Source: an uncultured Lachnospiraceae bacterium
GTDB lineage: Bacteria; Bacillota; Clostridia; Lachnospirales; Lachnospiraceae
Direction of reading: 5' to 3'
Assembly: GCA_947384285.1 (NCBI GenBank)
Contig: CANDGI010000005.1
Location: 1 to 64,000 of the forward strand
DNA: 64,000 nt
Of this stretch, positions 26,238 through 34,676 are shown in pieces (within the stretch, counting starts at the first letter, position 1; every line of letters starts with the position of its first letter). The position numbers and the translations under genes are program-made. Under the pieces are notes generated by a model. It did not search any database. It worked only from the letters and a program-made list of their open reading frames with translations, and was not told the origin of the DNA.

Positions 26238-27335
26238 TTAATTCCCAAGATAATAATGCCCATAGGCATCCGCAGCCTTGATAGCAGCGCATACCGTTTC
26301 CGGCGTAACGGTAAACGGCATATTATGCAAGGTGTCGCCCTCTGCACATGCGGCAGCAGCCACAGCCATAATCTTCTCGTCGGTCACTTCCGCAACGCCC
26401 AGTTCTTTCAAGGTGACAGGAAGCCCCAGCTCAATGCACCAGGTAATGATGTCTTCCAATTCATCAGAAGGAATGTTTTCCAGCACAAGCTGGGTAATGG
26501 TTCCAAATGCAACCTTTTCCCCGTGGTACATATGGTGGCATTCTTCCAGGACGGTCAGCCCATTGTGGATGGCATGGGCGCCAGCCAGGCCGCCGCTTTC
26601 AAAACCGATACCGCTTAAAAGGGTATTTGCTTCGATTATTTTTTCCACAGCAGGAGTACATGCACCTGCTTCCAAAGCCAGCTTTGCTTTTACCCCTTCT
26701 TCCATCAATGTATCAAAGCACAGCTCTGCCAGCGCCATTGCCGCGGAAGTTGAAAGACCTCCAGCGCAGGTAGATGCCCCGCTGTTTTTGCAGGCCCTTG
26801 CTTCAAAATAAGTAGCCAGTGCGTCCCCCATGCCGGACACGGTCAGGCGGACCGGAGATTTTGTGACGATTTCTGTATCCATCAGAACCAAATTGGGATT
26901 GGCAGGAAGGAACAGATACTCTTCGAACACGCCTTCATCCGTATAAATAACAGACAATGCGCTGCAGGGAGCGTCGGTGGAAGCAATGGTGGGGCAGATT
27001 AATACTGGGATAGATTTATGGAAAGCCACTGCTTTGGCAGTATCCAGGATTTTTCCGCCGCCGATGCCGATGATCATGTCACAGCCGTTCTCTTCCACAA
27101 CCTTGATTAACCGGTTGATTTCTGTTTTGCTGCATTCCCCATTGAAATAGTCGAATACGGTGGAAACGGATTTCCCGGCAAAGCTGCCTTCTACGATGTC
27201 CCCAATTCTTTTGAAGCCTGAAGATGTAATCAAAATCAGCGCTTTCCTGCCGTACTTTTCTGCATATTCCCCCAGATGCTTCATTTCCCCTGCGCCCTGT
27301 AAATATTTGTTTGGACTGATTAAAATGTTTGCCAT
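26238..27335 (-). CDS. gldA: Iron-containing alcohol dehydrogenase family, glycerol-dehydrogenase-like
   Basis: 365 residues, the usual GldA length. The NAD-binding GIGGGKILDTAK motif (about 92-103) and the metal-site region (GMGDALATYFEARA, HAIHNGLTVLEECHH, MYHGEKVAFG) are present. It probably oxidises glycerol or a related polyol to the ketone with NAD. GldA-like proteins are often broad or misnamed, so the substrate is open. Start 27335 is about 10 bases after CCTCC read on the minus strand; the longer open frame has no RBS. No dihydroxyacetone kinase gene is adjacent. Confidence 0.85.
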   Translation of the reverse strand: MANILISPNKYLQGAGEMKHLGEYAEKYGRKALILITSSGFKRIGDIVEGSFAGKSVSTVFDYFNGECSKTEINRLIKVVEENGCDMIIGIGGGKILDTAKAVAFHKSIPVLICPTIASTDAPCSALSVIYTDEGVFEEYLFLPANPNLVLMDTEIVTKSPVRLTVSGMGDALATYFEARACKNSGASTCAGGLSTSAAMALAELCFDTLMEEGVKAKLALEAGACTPAVEKIIEANTLLSGIGFESGGLAGAHAIHNGLTVLEECHHMYHGEKVAFGTITQLVLENIPSDELEDIITWCIELGLPVTLKELGVAEVTDEKIMAVAAAACAEGDTLHNMPFTVTPETVCAAIKAADAYGHYYLGN

Positions 27336-27513
27336 GTGTAAAATACCTCCTTCTAAATAGTGTGTTTTATGTCGGTTGTGTGTACTCATTGTATGCTTTG
27401 TCCAGGTGCATGTCAATGGAACCAAGGAAAAAGGTTGCAAAAAAAATTTATTCGAAGTATGATAAAGGAATACATTTGGAAAAAATTGGAAAAGCGAGGA
27501 TGTGTGGGACAGG

Positions 27514-28836
27514 ATGATGGTTCGGGAATATCAGAAGGACAATGTTTACGAGACGCTTCAAAAAAGGTTTCATTTTTTATTTCAGGAATTTGACAATATT
27601 TATGTTTCTTTCAGCGGGGGGAAGGACAGCGGGGTGCTTTTGAACCTGCTGCTGGATTTTAAACGGCAGCATTATCCCAGGCGGACCGTGGGCTTGTTCC
27701 ATCAGGACTTTGAGGCACAGTATACGGTGACGACGGAATATGTGCAGCGGACGTTCCAGTGCCTGGAGCATGAAATGGAACCCTACTGGATCTGCCTGCC
27801 CATGGAAACCAGGACGGCTCTAAGCAGTTATGAAATGTATTGGTATCCCTGGGATGACATGAAGAGGGATATCTGGGTAAGGCCGATGCCCAAGCATCCC
27901 TATGTGGTAAATCTGTCGAATCCATTTAACCACTATCGGTACCGGATGCCCCAGGAGAGCCTGGCAAAGCAGTTCGGCAGGTTCTACAAGGAGCAGCATG
28001 GGAAAAAGAGCACGGTCTGCCTTCTGGGCATACGGGCGGAGGAGTCCATGCAGCGCTACAGCGGTTTTTTGAACCGGAAATACGGGTATAAGGGAGAGTG
28101 CTGGATTTCCAAGCAGTTTAAGGATGTGTGGTGCGCGTCTCCCCTTTATGACTGGACCAACAGCGATGTGTGGGCAGCCAATTTCCAGTTCGGGTATGAT
28201 TATAACAAGCTCTATGATTTATATTATATGGCAGGGTTAAATCCAAGCCAGATGCGTGTGGCATCGCCGTTTAATGATTATGCCAGGGACAGCCTGAACC
28301 TGTACCGGGTGATTGACCCGGAGATTTGGACCAAATTGGTAGGCAGGGTGCGGGGCGTCAATTTCAGTTCCGTGTATGCCAGGACAAAGGCCATGGGTTA
28401 CCGGAGCATTAAACTGCCCGAGGGGCACACCTGGGAATCCTATACCAAGTTCCTGCTGGATACGCTGCCGGTCAGGATCCGGAATAATTATGTGAAAAAG
28501 TTCAGGACTTCCATGAAATTCTGGCATGAGACAGGGGGAGGCCTGCCGGAGGAGACCATACAGGAGCTTTTGGACCATGGGTATCAGATTAAGCGGAACG
28601 GCATCTCCAATTATACGGTCAATAAGCATTCCAGAATTATATTTACCGGGAAGATTCCAGATGAGACGGACGATATAAAATCCACCAAGGATATCCCAAG
28701 CTGGAAGCGGATGTGCTTTTGCATTTTGAAAAATGACCATATCTGCAGGTTTATGGGATTTGGGCTGACAGCCAAAGAAAAAGAGCAGATTAATGCCATC
28801 AAGAAAAAATACGGGGAATTTGCTGATAAGCGGTAG
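27514..28836 (+). CDS. ibrA: PAPS-reductase-family protein, IbrA/YbdN-like (DUF3440)
   Basis: About 440 residues. The PP-loop ATPase motif VSFSGGKDSGVLL is at about 32-44, with a second conserved stretch LLGIRAEESMQR. The C-terminal half matches DUF3440-type proteins (ASPLYDWTNSDVWAA, and the MCFCILKNDHICRFMGF region). Such proteins form an adenylated intermediate and may move sulphur, but no reaction is proven for this group. Its partner is the ParB-like gene downstream, as in the E. coli ibrA-ibrB pair (immunoglobulin-binding regulator). The start is uncertain: GTG 27502 and ATGs 27514 and 27517 are in frame, and the only SD-like GAGG is at 27496. The 3' end is tandemly duplicated. Confidence 0.82.
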   Translation: MMVREYQKDNVYETLQKRFHFLFQEFDNIYVSFSGGKDSGVLLNLLLDFKRQHYPRRTVGLFHQDFEAQYTVTTEYVQRTFQCLEHEMEPYWICLPMETRTALSSYEMYWYPWDDMKRDIWVRPMPKHPYVVNLSNPFNHYRYRMPQESLAKQFGRFYKEQHGKKSTVCLLGIRAEESMQRYSGFLNRKYGYKGECWISKQFKDVWCASPLYDWTNSDVWAANFQFGYDYNKLYDLYYMAGLNPSQMRVASPFNDYARDSLNLYRVIDPEIWTKLVGRVRGVNFSSVYARTKAMGYRSIKLPEGHTWESYTKFLLDTLPVRIRNNYVKKFRTSMKFWHETGGGLPEETIQELLDHGYQIKRNGISNYTVNKHSRIIFTGKIPDETDDIKSTKDIPSWKRMCFCILKNDHICRFMGFGLTAKEKEQINAIKKKYGEFADKR

Positions 28837-29030
28837 AAAAAAGAAAAAGAAAAAGAAGCAAATGGATGCCATCAAGAGAAAATACGGGGAATCTGCCGAC
28901 AAGCGGTAGAAAAAAGAAAAAGAAGCAAATGGATGCCATCAAGAGAAAATACGGGGAATCTGCCGACAAGCGGTAGAAAAAAGAAAAAGAAGCAAATGGA
29001 TGCCATCAAGAGAAAATACGGAGGATTTGC
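28793..29030. repeat. 67-bp tandem duplication of the ibrA-like 3' end
   Basis: ATGCCATCAAG occurs at 28793, 28866, 28933 and 29000. Each unit carries the last codons (KYGEFADKR in the gene), the stop codon and an A-rich stretch. The first interval is six bases longer. The last unit reads CGGAGGATTTGCC instead of CGGGGAATCTGCC and so supplies the GGAGG of the next gene. Confidence 0.92.
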
Positions 29031-29032
29031 CA

Positions 29033-29569
29033 ATGAGCACGAAAGAATACAAAAGCCCAGCATATCAGGTCATACCGGTACCGATAGAAAAGATTGCAGC
29101 GAACGATTACAACCCCAATGCGGTAGCGCCGCCGGAGATGCGGCTGCTTTATGACAGCATTAAAGAAGACGGGTACACCATGCCCATTGTCTGCTACTAT
29201 TCCAAGGAGCAGGATCAATATATTATTGTGGACGGGTTTCACCGCTACCGGATTATGAAAGAGCATAAAGATATTTATGAGCGGGAACATGGGATGCTTC
29301 CGGTAACTGTGATAGAGAAATCACTGTCCAACCGGATGGCCAGCACCATACGCCATAACCGGGCAAGAGGAACCCATGATGTGGATTTGATGAGCAATAT
29401 TGTAAAAGAGCTTCATGAAATCGGCAGGTCGGACGCCTGGATTGCCAAGCACTTAGGGATGAGTAAGGATGAGATTCTGCGGTTAAAACAGATTACCGGG
29501 CTGGCAGCCTTGTTCCGGGATGTAAAATTCGGGCAGGCATGGAAGCCGGTGGAATGGAGCGAGGAATAA
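29033..29569 (+). CDS. ibrB: ParB/sulfiredoxin-fold protein, IbrB/YbdM-like
   Basis: 178 residues. The ParB/Srx motifs are VPIEKIAANDYNPN (15-29), IKEDGYTMPIV and the nucleotide-binding VDGFHRYR (66-73). They are followed by IRHNRARGTHD and a helix-turn-helix-like part (IAKHLGMSKDEILRLKQ). ParB-fold proteins of this type bind CTP or ATP; in the IbrAB pair the role is described as regulatory, but the chemistry is not known. ATG 29033 has GGAGG 9 bases before it, inside the last repeat unit. It forms a two-gene unit with ibrA, closed by a terminator at 29701. Confidence 0.85.
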   Translation: MSTKEYKSPAYQVIPVPIEKIAANDYNPNAVAPPEMRLLYDSIKEDGYTMPIVCYYSKEQDQYIIVDGFHRYRIMKEHKDIYEREHGMLPVTVIEKSLSNRMASTIRHNRARGTHDVDLMSNIVKELHEIGRSDAWIAKHLGMSKDEILRLKQITGLAALFRDVKFGQAWKPVEWSEE

Positions 29570-29700
29570 CAAGGAACATGGAATCTGCATAGACTAAAAC
29601 AGAAACGAAGCTGTCCGGCTCCAAGCTGGCCATCTACGGTAAGAAGGCCATAGCTGGAAGGCGAAGCAGAACCGAAATAAATACTGAATAGGAATATAAC

Positions 29701-29727
29701 AAAGCTGGCCCTACCGGGCCAGCTTTT
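29701..29727. terminator. Intrinsic terminator of the ibrAB-like unit
   Basis: 11-bp stem AAAGCTGGCCC/GGGCCAGCTTT, 4-base loop, TTTT. It overlaps the last codons of aroA on the other strand and can act in both directions. Confidence 0.8.
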
Positions 29728-31027
29728 CAATATCCTGGAAAAAGGAAGGATAGGAAACCGTCACGCATCCCTCATCATCAAAAGTAGTGTTCCCATCTGC
29801 ATTTAATCCGGCAATGGCAAAGGACATGGCAATCCGGTGGTCGCCGTAGGTTTTAATCCGGGTGCCGCACAAAGGCGATTGCCCTCGGATGACCATTCCG
29901 TCTTCTGTCGGGGTGATATCCCCTCCCATGGCTCTTAGGTTTTCGGTTACGGTGGCAATCCGGTTGGATTCTTTCACCTTCAGTTCCTGGGCGTCTTTTA
30001 TGACGGTCGTGCCTTCTGCAAAAGCCGCCATAACTGCCAGGATGGGAAGCTCGTCAATCAAAGTTGGAATCATGCTGCCCTCTATGACAGCGCCGTGGAG
30101 GCTGCTGGATGACACAAGAATGTCAGCCACAGGTTCCCCGGACACGGTTCTCTCATTTAAGAGGGCAGCTTTTCCGCCCATGGCAAGGGCGGCCTTCAAA
30201 ATGCCGCTTCGGGTAGGGTTGACGCCTGTATTTTGAATCAGGATTTCCGCATGGGGATGGATTAATCCCAGCGCAATGAAATAAGCAGCAGAGGAAATAT
30301 CCCCCGGCACATGGATGGCCTGCCCTTCCAGCTTTGGTTCCGGCCAGATGGCGGCAGTGGCGTCCGTGGAAAGAATCTTTGCCCCGAATCCAGCCAGCAT
30401 CAATTCTGTGTGGTTTCTTGACAATACAGGCTCTGTCACCTTGGTAATCCCGTCCCCGTAAAGCCCTGCAAGGAGCGTGGCTGATTTTACCTGGGCGGAG
30501 GCGATGGGGGAGTGGTAATGGATATGCTTTATGCTGCCGCCCTGGATGGTAAAGGGGGCGCAGTGAGAGGTTGTTTCCTTCCTCTGCTCTGGGAAATCAT
30601 TGGAATCCCAGCATTGGAACTGGGCGCCCATCTTGGATAAGGGGGTAAAAATACGTTTCATGGGGCGTTTCCGGATGGAAGCATCCCCATCTAATGTGCT
30701 TTCAAAGGGCTGCCCGGCCAGGATGCCCGAAATCAGCCGCAGTGTGGTGCCGCTGTTTCCCACCTGCAAGGTTTTATTGGGAGCGGCCAGGCCATGCAGC
30801 CCTTTGCCCTGCACCAATACTTTGGAGCCGTCATTTTCAATGGCAATCCCAAGCTGGCGGAAGCAGGAAATGGTGGAAAGGCAGTCGGCGCCCTGGAGAA
30901 AATTGGTTACCTCAGTCAGCCCATTGGAAATGGCGCCGAACATAATGCCCCTATGGGAAATGGATTTGTCGCCGGGGACGGAAAGCTCTCCCCGGAAAGC
31001 ATGTTTTCTTGTAAGTTCCATGTTCAA
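29711..31027 (-). CDS. aroA: 3-phosphoshikimate 1-carboxyvinyltransferase (EPSP synthase)
   Basis: Joins PEP to shikimate-3-phosphate in the shikimate pathway. 438 residues with GDKSISHRG near the N-terminus, VGNSGTTLRLI in the centre, DGDASIRKRPM (substrate-binding), and VKESNRI plus YGDHRIAMSFA in the C-terminal lobe. The start is TTG 31027, 7 bases from AGGA; ATG 31021 is too far from it (13). It follows tyrA by about 100 bp on the same strand and is probably co-transcribed. Confidence 0.95.
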   Translation of the reverse strand: MNMELTRKHAFRGELSVPGDKSISHRGIMFGAISNGLTEVTNFLQGADCLSTISCFRQLGIAIENDGSKVLVQGKGLHGLAAPNKTLQVGNSGTTLRLISGILAGQPFESTLDGDASIRKRPMKRIFTPLSKMGAQFQCWDSNDFPEQRKETTSHCAPFTIQGGSIKHIHYHSPIASAQVKSATLLAGLYGDGITKVTEPVLSRNHTELMLAGFGAKILSTDATAAIWPEPKLEGQAIHVPGDISSAAYFIALGLIHPHAEILIQNTGVNPTRSGILKAALAMGGKAALLNERTVSGEPVADILVSSSSLHGAVIEGSMIPTLIDELPILAVMAAFAEGTTVIKDAQELKVKESNRIATVTENLRAMGGDITPTEDGMVIRGQSPLCGTRIKTYGDHRIAMSFAIAGLNADGNTTFDDEGCVTVSYPSFFQDIEKLAR

Positions 31028-31129
31028 TACACGTTCCTTTCAATTTACTCAAATATTCTGCCGTTCTTCTGAAAATCCTATGGATTTGCTGGAAAATCAT
31101 TTGGCATACGGGTATACCTTTGGTAGGGA

Positions 31130-32227
31130 TTACCGCTCATATACGGTATAGCGGTATTTCCGCAGCAATTCCAAGGCCTCCTGCAGCGCTTTTTCTTCAT
31201 AAAATTCAATGTGGAGCACTCCCTCCTGGAATTCCCGGTTGTGGATAATGCCGATATTTTTAATGCTGATTTGGTTGGTGGCAAGGATGGTGGCAAGGGT
31301 TGCGATTCCCCCGGCCTCGTCCACCATGTCGCAGTAAACATCGTAAATTTTCGGGAGAGGGCCGCTGCCTGCTAGGGGCAGGGAATCCCGGTAATCTTTG
31401 GCAGACTGGAAGAAATCAAATAAATCTGTTTCCCCAAAAGCTGCAATGGCCTGCCTGGTCTGTGCCAGGGAAGTGAGGAAAGCGTCCATCAGCTTTAAAA
31501 TCTGTTCCCGGTTGGCCAGGCAGATCTGCTGCCACATCACAGGGGAGGAGGAAGCAATTCTTGTGATATCCTTAAAGCCGCCGGCGGCAATCTGCTTCAT
31601 GATCTCTTCTTTATTGTCCAGATACTTCACCAGGTTTACAAGGCTGGAAGCCAGGATATGGGGCAGGTGGCTGACCGCGGCGGTGACAAAGTCGTGCTCC
31701 TTGTAATTAAGGACAATGGGAATCGCGCCCAGGGACTGGATAAACCCTTGAAATCTTTGCACCGCTTCGGTATCTGTCTCGGCGGAGGGGGTAATGATAT
31801 AATACACATTTTCCAATAAATAAGGGGTTGCATGGCTGTAGCCGCTCTTTTCAGAGCCAGCCATGGGATGCCCGCCGATGAAATAAGGGGCAAGGGGCGT
31901 ATGGGAGATTTCCTGGTGGATGGCTGTTTTTACGCTGCCCACATCTGTGATGATGCAGCCTGTTCCGGCAAAAGCAGATAATTTTTCCAGAAAATCCGTA
32001 TTTTTCTGTACCGGGGCACAGAGAAAAATATATTGGCAGCCTTCAAAATCCTCTGTAAGGTTTTCGCAGGCTGCGGCGATGACCTGTTCTTTCACGGCAA
32101 GGGCCAAAGAATCCTTGTCGATATCATATGCAATCAAGGTAATGTCCGGGCGGAGCCTGTGGATGGTTTTTGCAATAGAGCCGCCAATCAGGCCAAGGCC
32201 GATAAAACCGATTTTTTCAGGTTTCAT
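31130..32227 (-). CDS. tyrA: Prephenate dehydrogenase with C-terminal ACT domain
   Basis: Oxidises prephenate to 4-hydroxyphenylpyruvate for tyrosine. 365 residues: NAD-binding GLGLIGGS (10-17), the catalytic-region GGHPMAGSEKSGY with its histidine, AAVSHLPHILA, and a C-terminal ACT domain (about 295-365) for feedback binding of an amino acid. The start at 32227 has AAAGGAA upstream. It leads a tyrA-aroA unit and is divergent from the EF-G paralogue. Confidence 0.94.
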   Translation of the reverse strand: MKPEKIGFIGLGLIGGSIAKTIHRLRPDITLIAYDIDKDSLALAVKEQVIAAACENLTEDFEGCQYIFLCAPVQKNTDFLEKLSAFAGTGCIITDVGSVKTAIHQEISHTPLAPYFIGGHPMAGSEKSGYSHATPYLLENVYYIITPSAETDTEAVQRFQGFIQSLGAIPIVLNYKEHDFVTAAVSHLPHILASSLVNLVKYLDNKEEIMKQIAAGGFKDITRIASSSPVMWQQICLANREQILKLMDAFLTSLAQTRQAIAAFGETDLFDFFQSAKDYRDSLPLAGSGPLPKIYDVYCDMVDEAGGIATLATILATNQISIKNIGIIHNREFQEGVLHIEFYEEKALQEALELLRKYRYTVYER

Positions 32228-32363
32228 ATGTAGAATTCCTTTCCTAAATCAAACTTTCCTTTCAGATGTCTTGTCTTATCATAATGGAAACCGCCGGAAA
32301 AGTCAATGATTTGGCGCGTTGAAGCGGAAAAGTCAAGACTTTTATTAATATTGAATAAAAAGG

Positions 32364-32392
32364 TTGTAAAATTATAAAAGTTTTAGTAGAAT
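32364..32392 (+). promoter_or_regulatory. Promoter of the EF-G paralogue gene
   Basis: TTGTAA (32364-32369), 17-bp spacer, TAGAAT (32387-32392), about 40 bp before the start codon. Confidence 0.6.
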
Positions 32393-32431
32393 ATATACAT
32401 CATCAAATATACTTGTATTGGAGGAATTCAT

Positions 32432-34522
32432 ATGAACGTTTATACAACTGACAAGATAAGGAACGTGGTACTTCTAGGACACGGCGGAAGCGGAAAGACG
32501 ACTCTGGTAGAAGCAATGGCATACCTGGCTGGCCTTACCAAGCGTATGGGAAAGATTAGCGACGGGAATACCATCAGCGATTATGACAAAGAAGAAACCA
32601 GACGTCTTTTTTCTGTTAATACCTCTATCGTTCCAATTCCCTGGGAAGATACCAAGATTAATATACTGGATACGCCGGGATATTTTGGGTTTGTAGGGGA
32701 AGTGGAAGAAGCAGTCAGTGTGGCGGATGCGGCAATTATCGTGGTATCCGGCAAGAGCGGAATCGAGGTAGGAACCCAGAAGGCATGGGAGATCTGTGAG
32801 AAGTACAAGATTCCCAGGATGGTATTTGTGACAGAAATGGATGACGACAATGCAAGTTTCCGCCAGGTAGTAGCAGATTTGCAGGAAATGTACGGCAAGC
32901 GGATTGCGCCTTTCCATCTTCCCATCCGTGAGAATGAGAAATTTGTAGGCTATGTCAATGTGGTAACCCAAACCGGAAACCGCTGGGATGAAATGGGCAA
33001 GGTAGTAGAGACGGAGGTTCCCGATTATTCCCAGGCAAACCTGGAAATCTGCCGGGAAGCTTTGATGGAAGCAGTGGCAGAGACCAGCGAAGAATTTATG
33101 GACCGCTATTTTGCCGGGGAGGAATTCTCTGAATTTGAAATCCGTTCCGCACTCCGCACCAATGTGGCAGATGGAAGCATCGTTCCGGTTTCCATGGGCT
33201 CCAGCACGCTGGTGCAAGGGGTGTACACCCTTTTGGACGACATTTTGAAATACCTGCCAAGCCCGGAAAAACGCCCCTGCAAGGGTGTGAATATGAAGAC
33301 CAACGAGGTCTTTGACGGAGATTATGATATTGCCAAGCCAAAGAGCGCTTATATCTTTAAGACCATTGCAGACCCGTTCATCGGCAAGTACTCCTTGGTA
33401 AAAGTAAATTCCGGCGTGTTGAAGACAGACGACGTGCTCTTCAATTCTGAAAAAAATATGGATGATAAGATTGGCAAAATTTATGTGATGAGGGGAAATA
33501 AGCCAGAGGAAGTGAAAGAACTCCATGCCGGAGATATCGGCGCATTGGCAAAATTAACCAAGGTATCCACCAGAGATACGTTGTCCACCAAGGCAGTGCC
33601 GGTGGTATATGGGAAGACACAGATTTCTACCCCCTATACATATATGCGCTATAAAGCAAAGAACAAGGGGGATGAAGACAAGATTTCCCAGGCATTGCAG
33701 AAATTAATGCAGGAAGATTTGACACTGCGGACAGAAAACGACAGCGCCAACGGCCAGACCTTGATTTACGGCATCGGCGACCAGCATTTGGAAGTGGTGG
33801 TCAGCAAGCTGGCAGAGCGTTACAAAGTTGGAATTGAATTGAGCAGGCCGAAAATTGCATTCCGTGAGACTATCCGCAAGAAATCAGATGTGGAATACAA
33901 GTATAAGAAACAGTCTGGCGGACACGGACAGTATGGACACGTAAAAATGACTTTTGAACCCAGCGGAGATTTAGAGACGGCATATACCTTTGAACAGCAG
34001 GTAGTAGGCGGGGCTGTGCCGAAGAATTATTTCCCGGCAGTGGAAAAAGGCTTGCAGGAATCCGTGCTGAAAGGGCCTATGGCAGCATACCCGGTGGTTG
34101 GCGTGAAGGCAGTGCTGTACGATGGCTCTTACCACCCGGTAGATTCCTCTGAAATGGCATTTAAGATGGCAACCATCCAGGCATTTAAAAAGGGTATGAT
34201 GGAGGCTTCTCCCGTATTATTGGAGCCTATCGCATCCATGAAGGTGGTAGTTCCAGATAAATATACCGGTGATGTTATGGGAGATTTGAACAAACGCCGC
34301 GGGCGCGTACTTGGCATGAACCCGGCAGAAACCGGTAAGACGGAGATTGCAGCGGATGTTCCGTATATGGAGATCTATGGTTATATGACAGACCTTCGTT
34401 CCATGACTGGCGGAAGCGGGCTGTTTTCCTATGAATTTGCCCGTTATGAGCAGGCTCCTTCGGATATCCAGGAAAAGGAAATTACAGCAAGAGCCAATAA
34501 GCTTGAAAACGGAGAGGACTAA
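32432..34522 (+). CDS. Elongation factor G paralogue (EF-G-like, not the main fusA)
   Basis: A 696-residue translational GTPase with all five EF-G domains. Walker A is GHGGSGKTT (16-24), G2/G3 include DTPGYFGF, and domain IV and V are complete. The G4 motif is FVTEMDDDN where canonical EF-G has NKMD, and the N-terminal LGHGGSGK differs from the usual AHIDAGKTT. These traits mark the divergent EF-G-like group common in Clostridia rather than the housekeeping copy, and no rpsL, rpsG or tuf is next to it. Its role could be in recycling, stress or ribosome rescue; unproven. GGAGG precedes the start. Confidence 0.88.
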   Translation: MNVYTTDKIRNVVLLGHGGSGKTTLVEAMAYLAGLTKRMGKISDGNTISDYDKEETRRLFSVNTSIVPIPWEDTKINILDTPGYFGFVGEVEEAVSVADAAIIVVSGKSGIEVGTQKAWEICEKYKIPRMVFVTEMDDDNASFRQVVADLQEMYGKRIAPFHLPIRENEKFVGYVNVVTQTGNRWDEMGKVVETEVPDYSQANLEICREALMEAVAETSEEFMDRYFAGEEFSEFEIRSALRTNVADGSIVPVSMGSSTLVQGVYTLLDDILKYLPSPEKRPCKGVNMKTNEVFDGDYDIAKPKSAYIFKTIADPFIGKYSLVKVNSGVLKTDDVLFNSEKNMDDKIGKIYVMRGNKPEEVKELHAGDIGALAKLTKVSTRDTLSTKAVPVVYGKTQISTPYTYMRYKAKNKGDEDKISQALQKLMQEDLTLRTENDSANGQTLIYGIGDQHLEVVVSKLAERYKVGIELSRPKIAFRETIRKKSDVEYKYKKQSGGHGQYGHVKMTFEPSGDLETAYTFEQQVVGGAVPKNYFPAVEKGLQESVLKGPMAAYPVVGVKAVLYDGSYHPVDSSEMAFKMATIQAFKKGMMEASPVLLEPIASMKVVVPDKYTGDVMGDLNKRRGRVLGMNPAETGKTEIAADVPYMEIYGYMTDLRSMTGGSGLFSYEFARYEQAPSDIQEKEITARANKLENGED

Positions 34523-34527
34523 GAAAT

Positions 34528-34642
34528 TGAAAATCTCCAGCTTCCATAGTACCCCCATCCTGCACAGCCAGCCGAACGGCTGGCTGTGCAGGATGGCGGA
34601 TTTATCTATGAAAGTTTCCGGCGTCCATAGCAGGATGGAGAT
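34528..34642. repeat. Composite palindromic intergenic element after the EF-G paralogue
   Basis: Left flank TTGAAAATCTCCAGC with CTTCCATAG (34528-34549), a 42-bp perfect hairpin (34555-34596), then a copy of the dispersed palindrome (34606-34628) followed by GCAGGATGGAGATTTTC. GAAAATCTCC on the left and GGAGATTTTC on the right are inverted, so the whole block is nearly symmetric. It resembles a bacterial interspersed mosaic element. Confidence 0.6.
34555..34596 (+). terminator. Perfect 20-bp hairpin
   Basis: Arms 34555-34574 and 34577-34596 are perfectly complementary with only AA between. No T-run follows. It may end the EF-G paralogue transcript or protect its 3' end. Confidence 0.6.
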
Positions 34643-34676
34643 TTTCTAATACAAAAGGAAGAAGGGTGGGAACCGT

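Noticed and set aside
29570..29700. Further copy of the dispersed palindrome (GAAGCTGTCCGGCTCC..GGCCAT)
   Set aside because: Similarity is loose and the stem does not pair well, so I did not count it as a copy.
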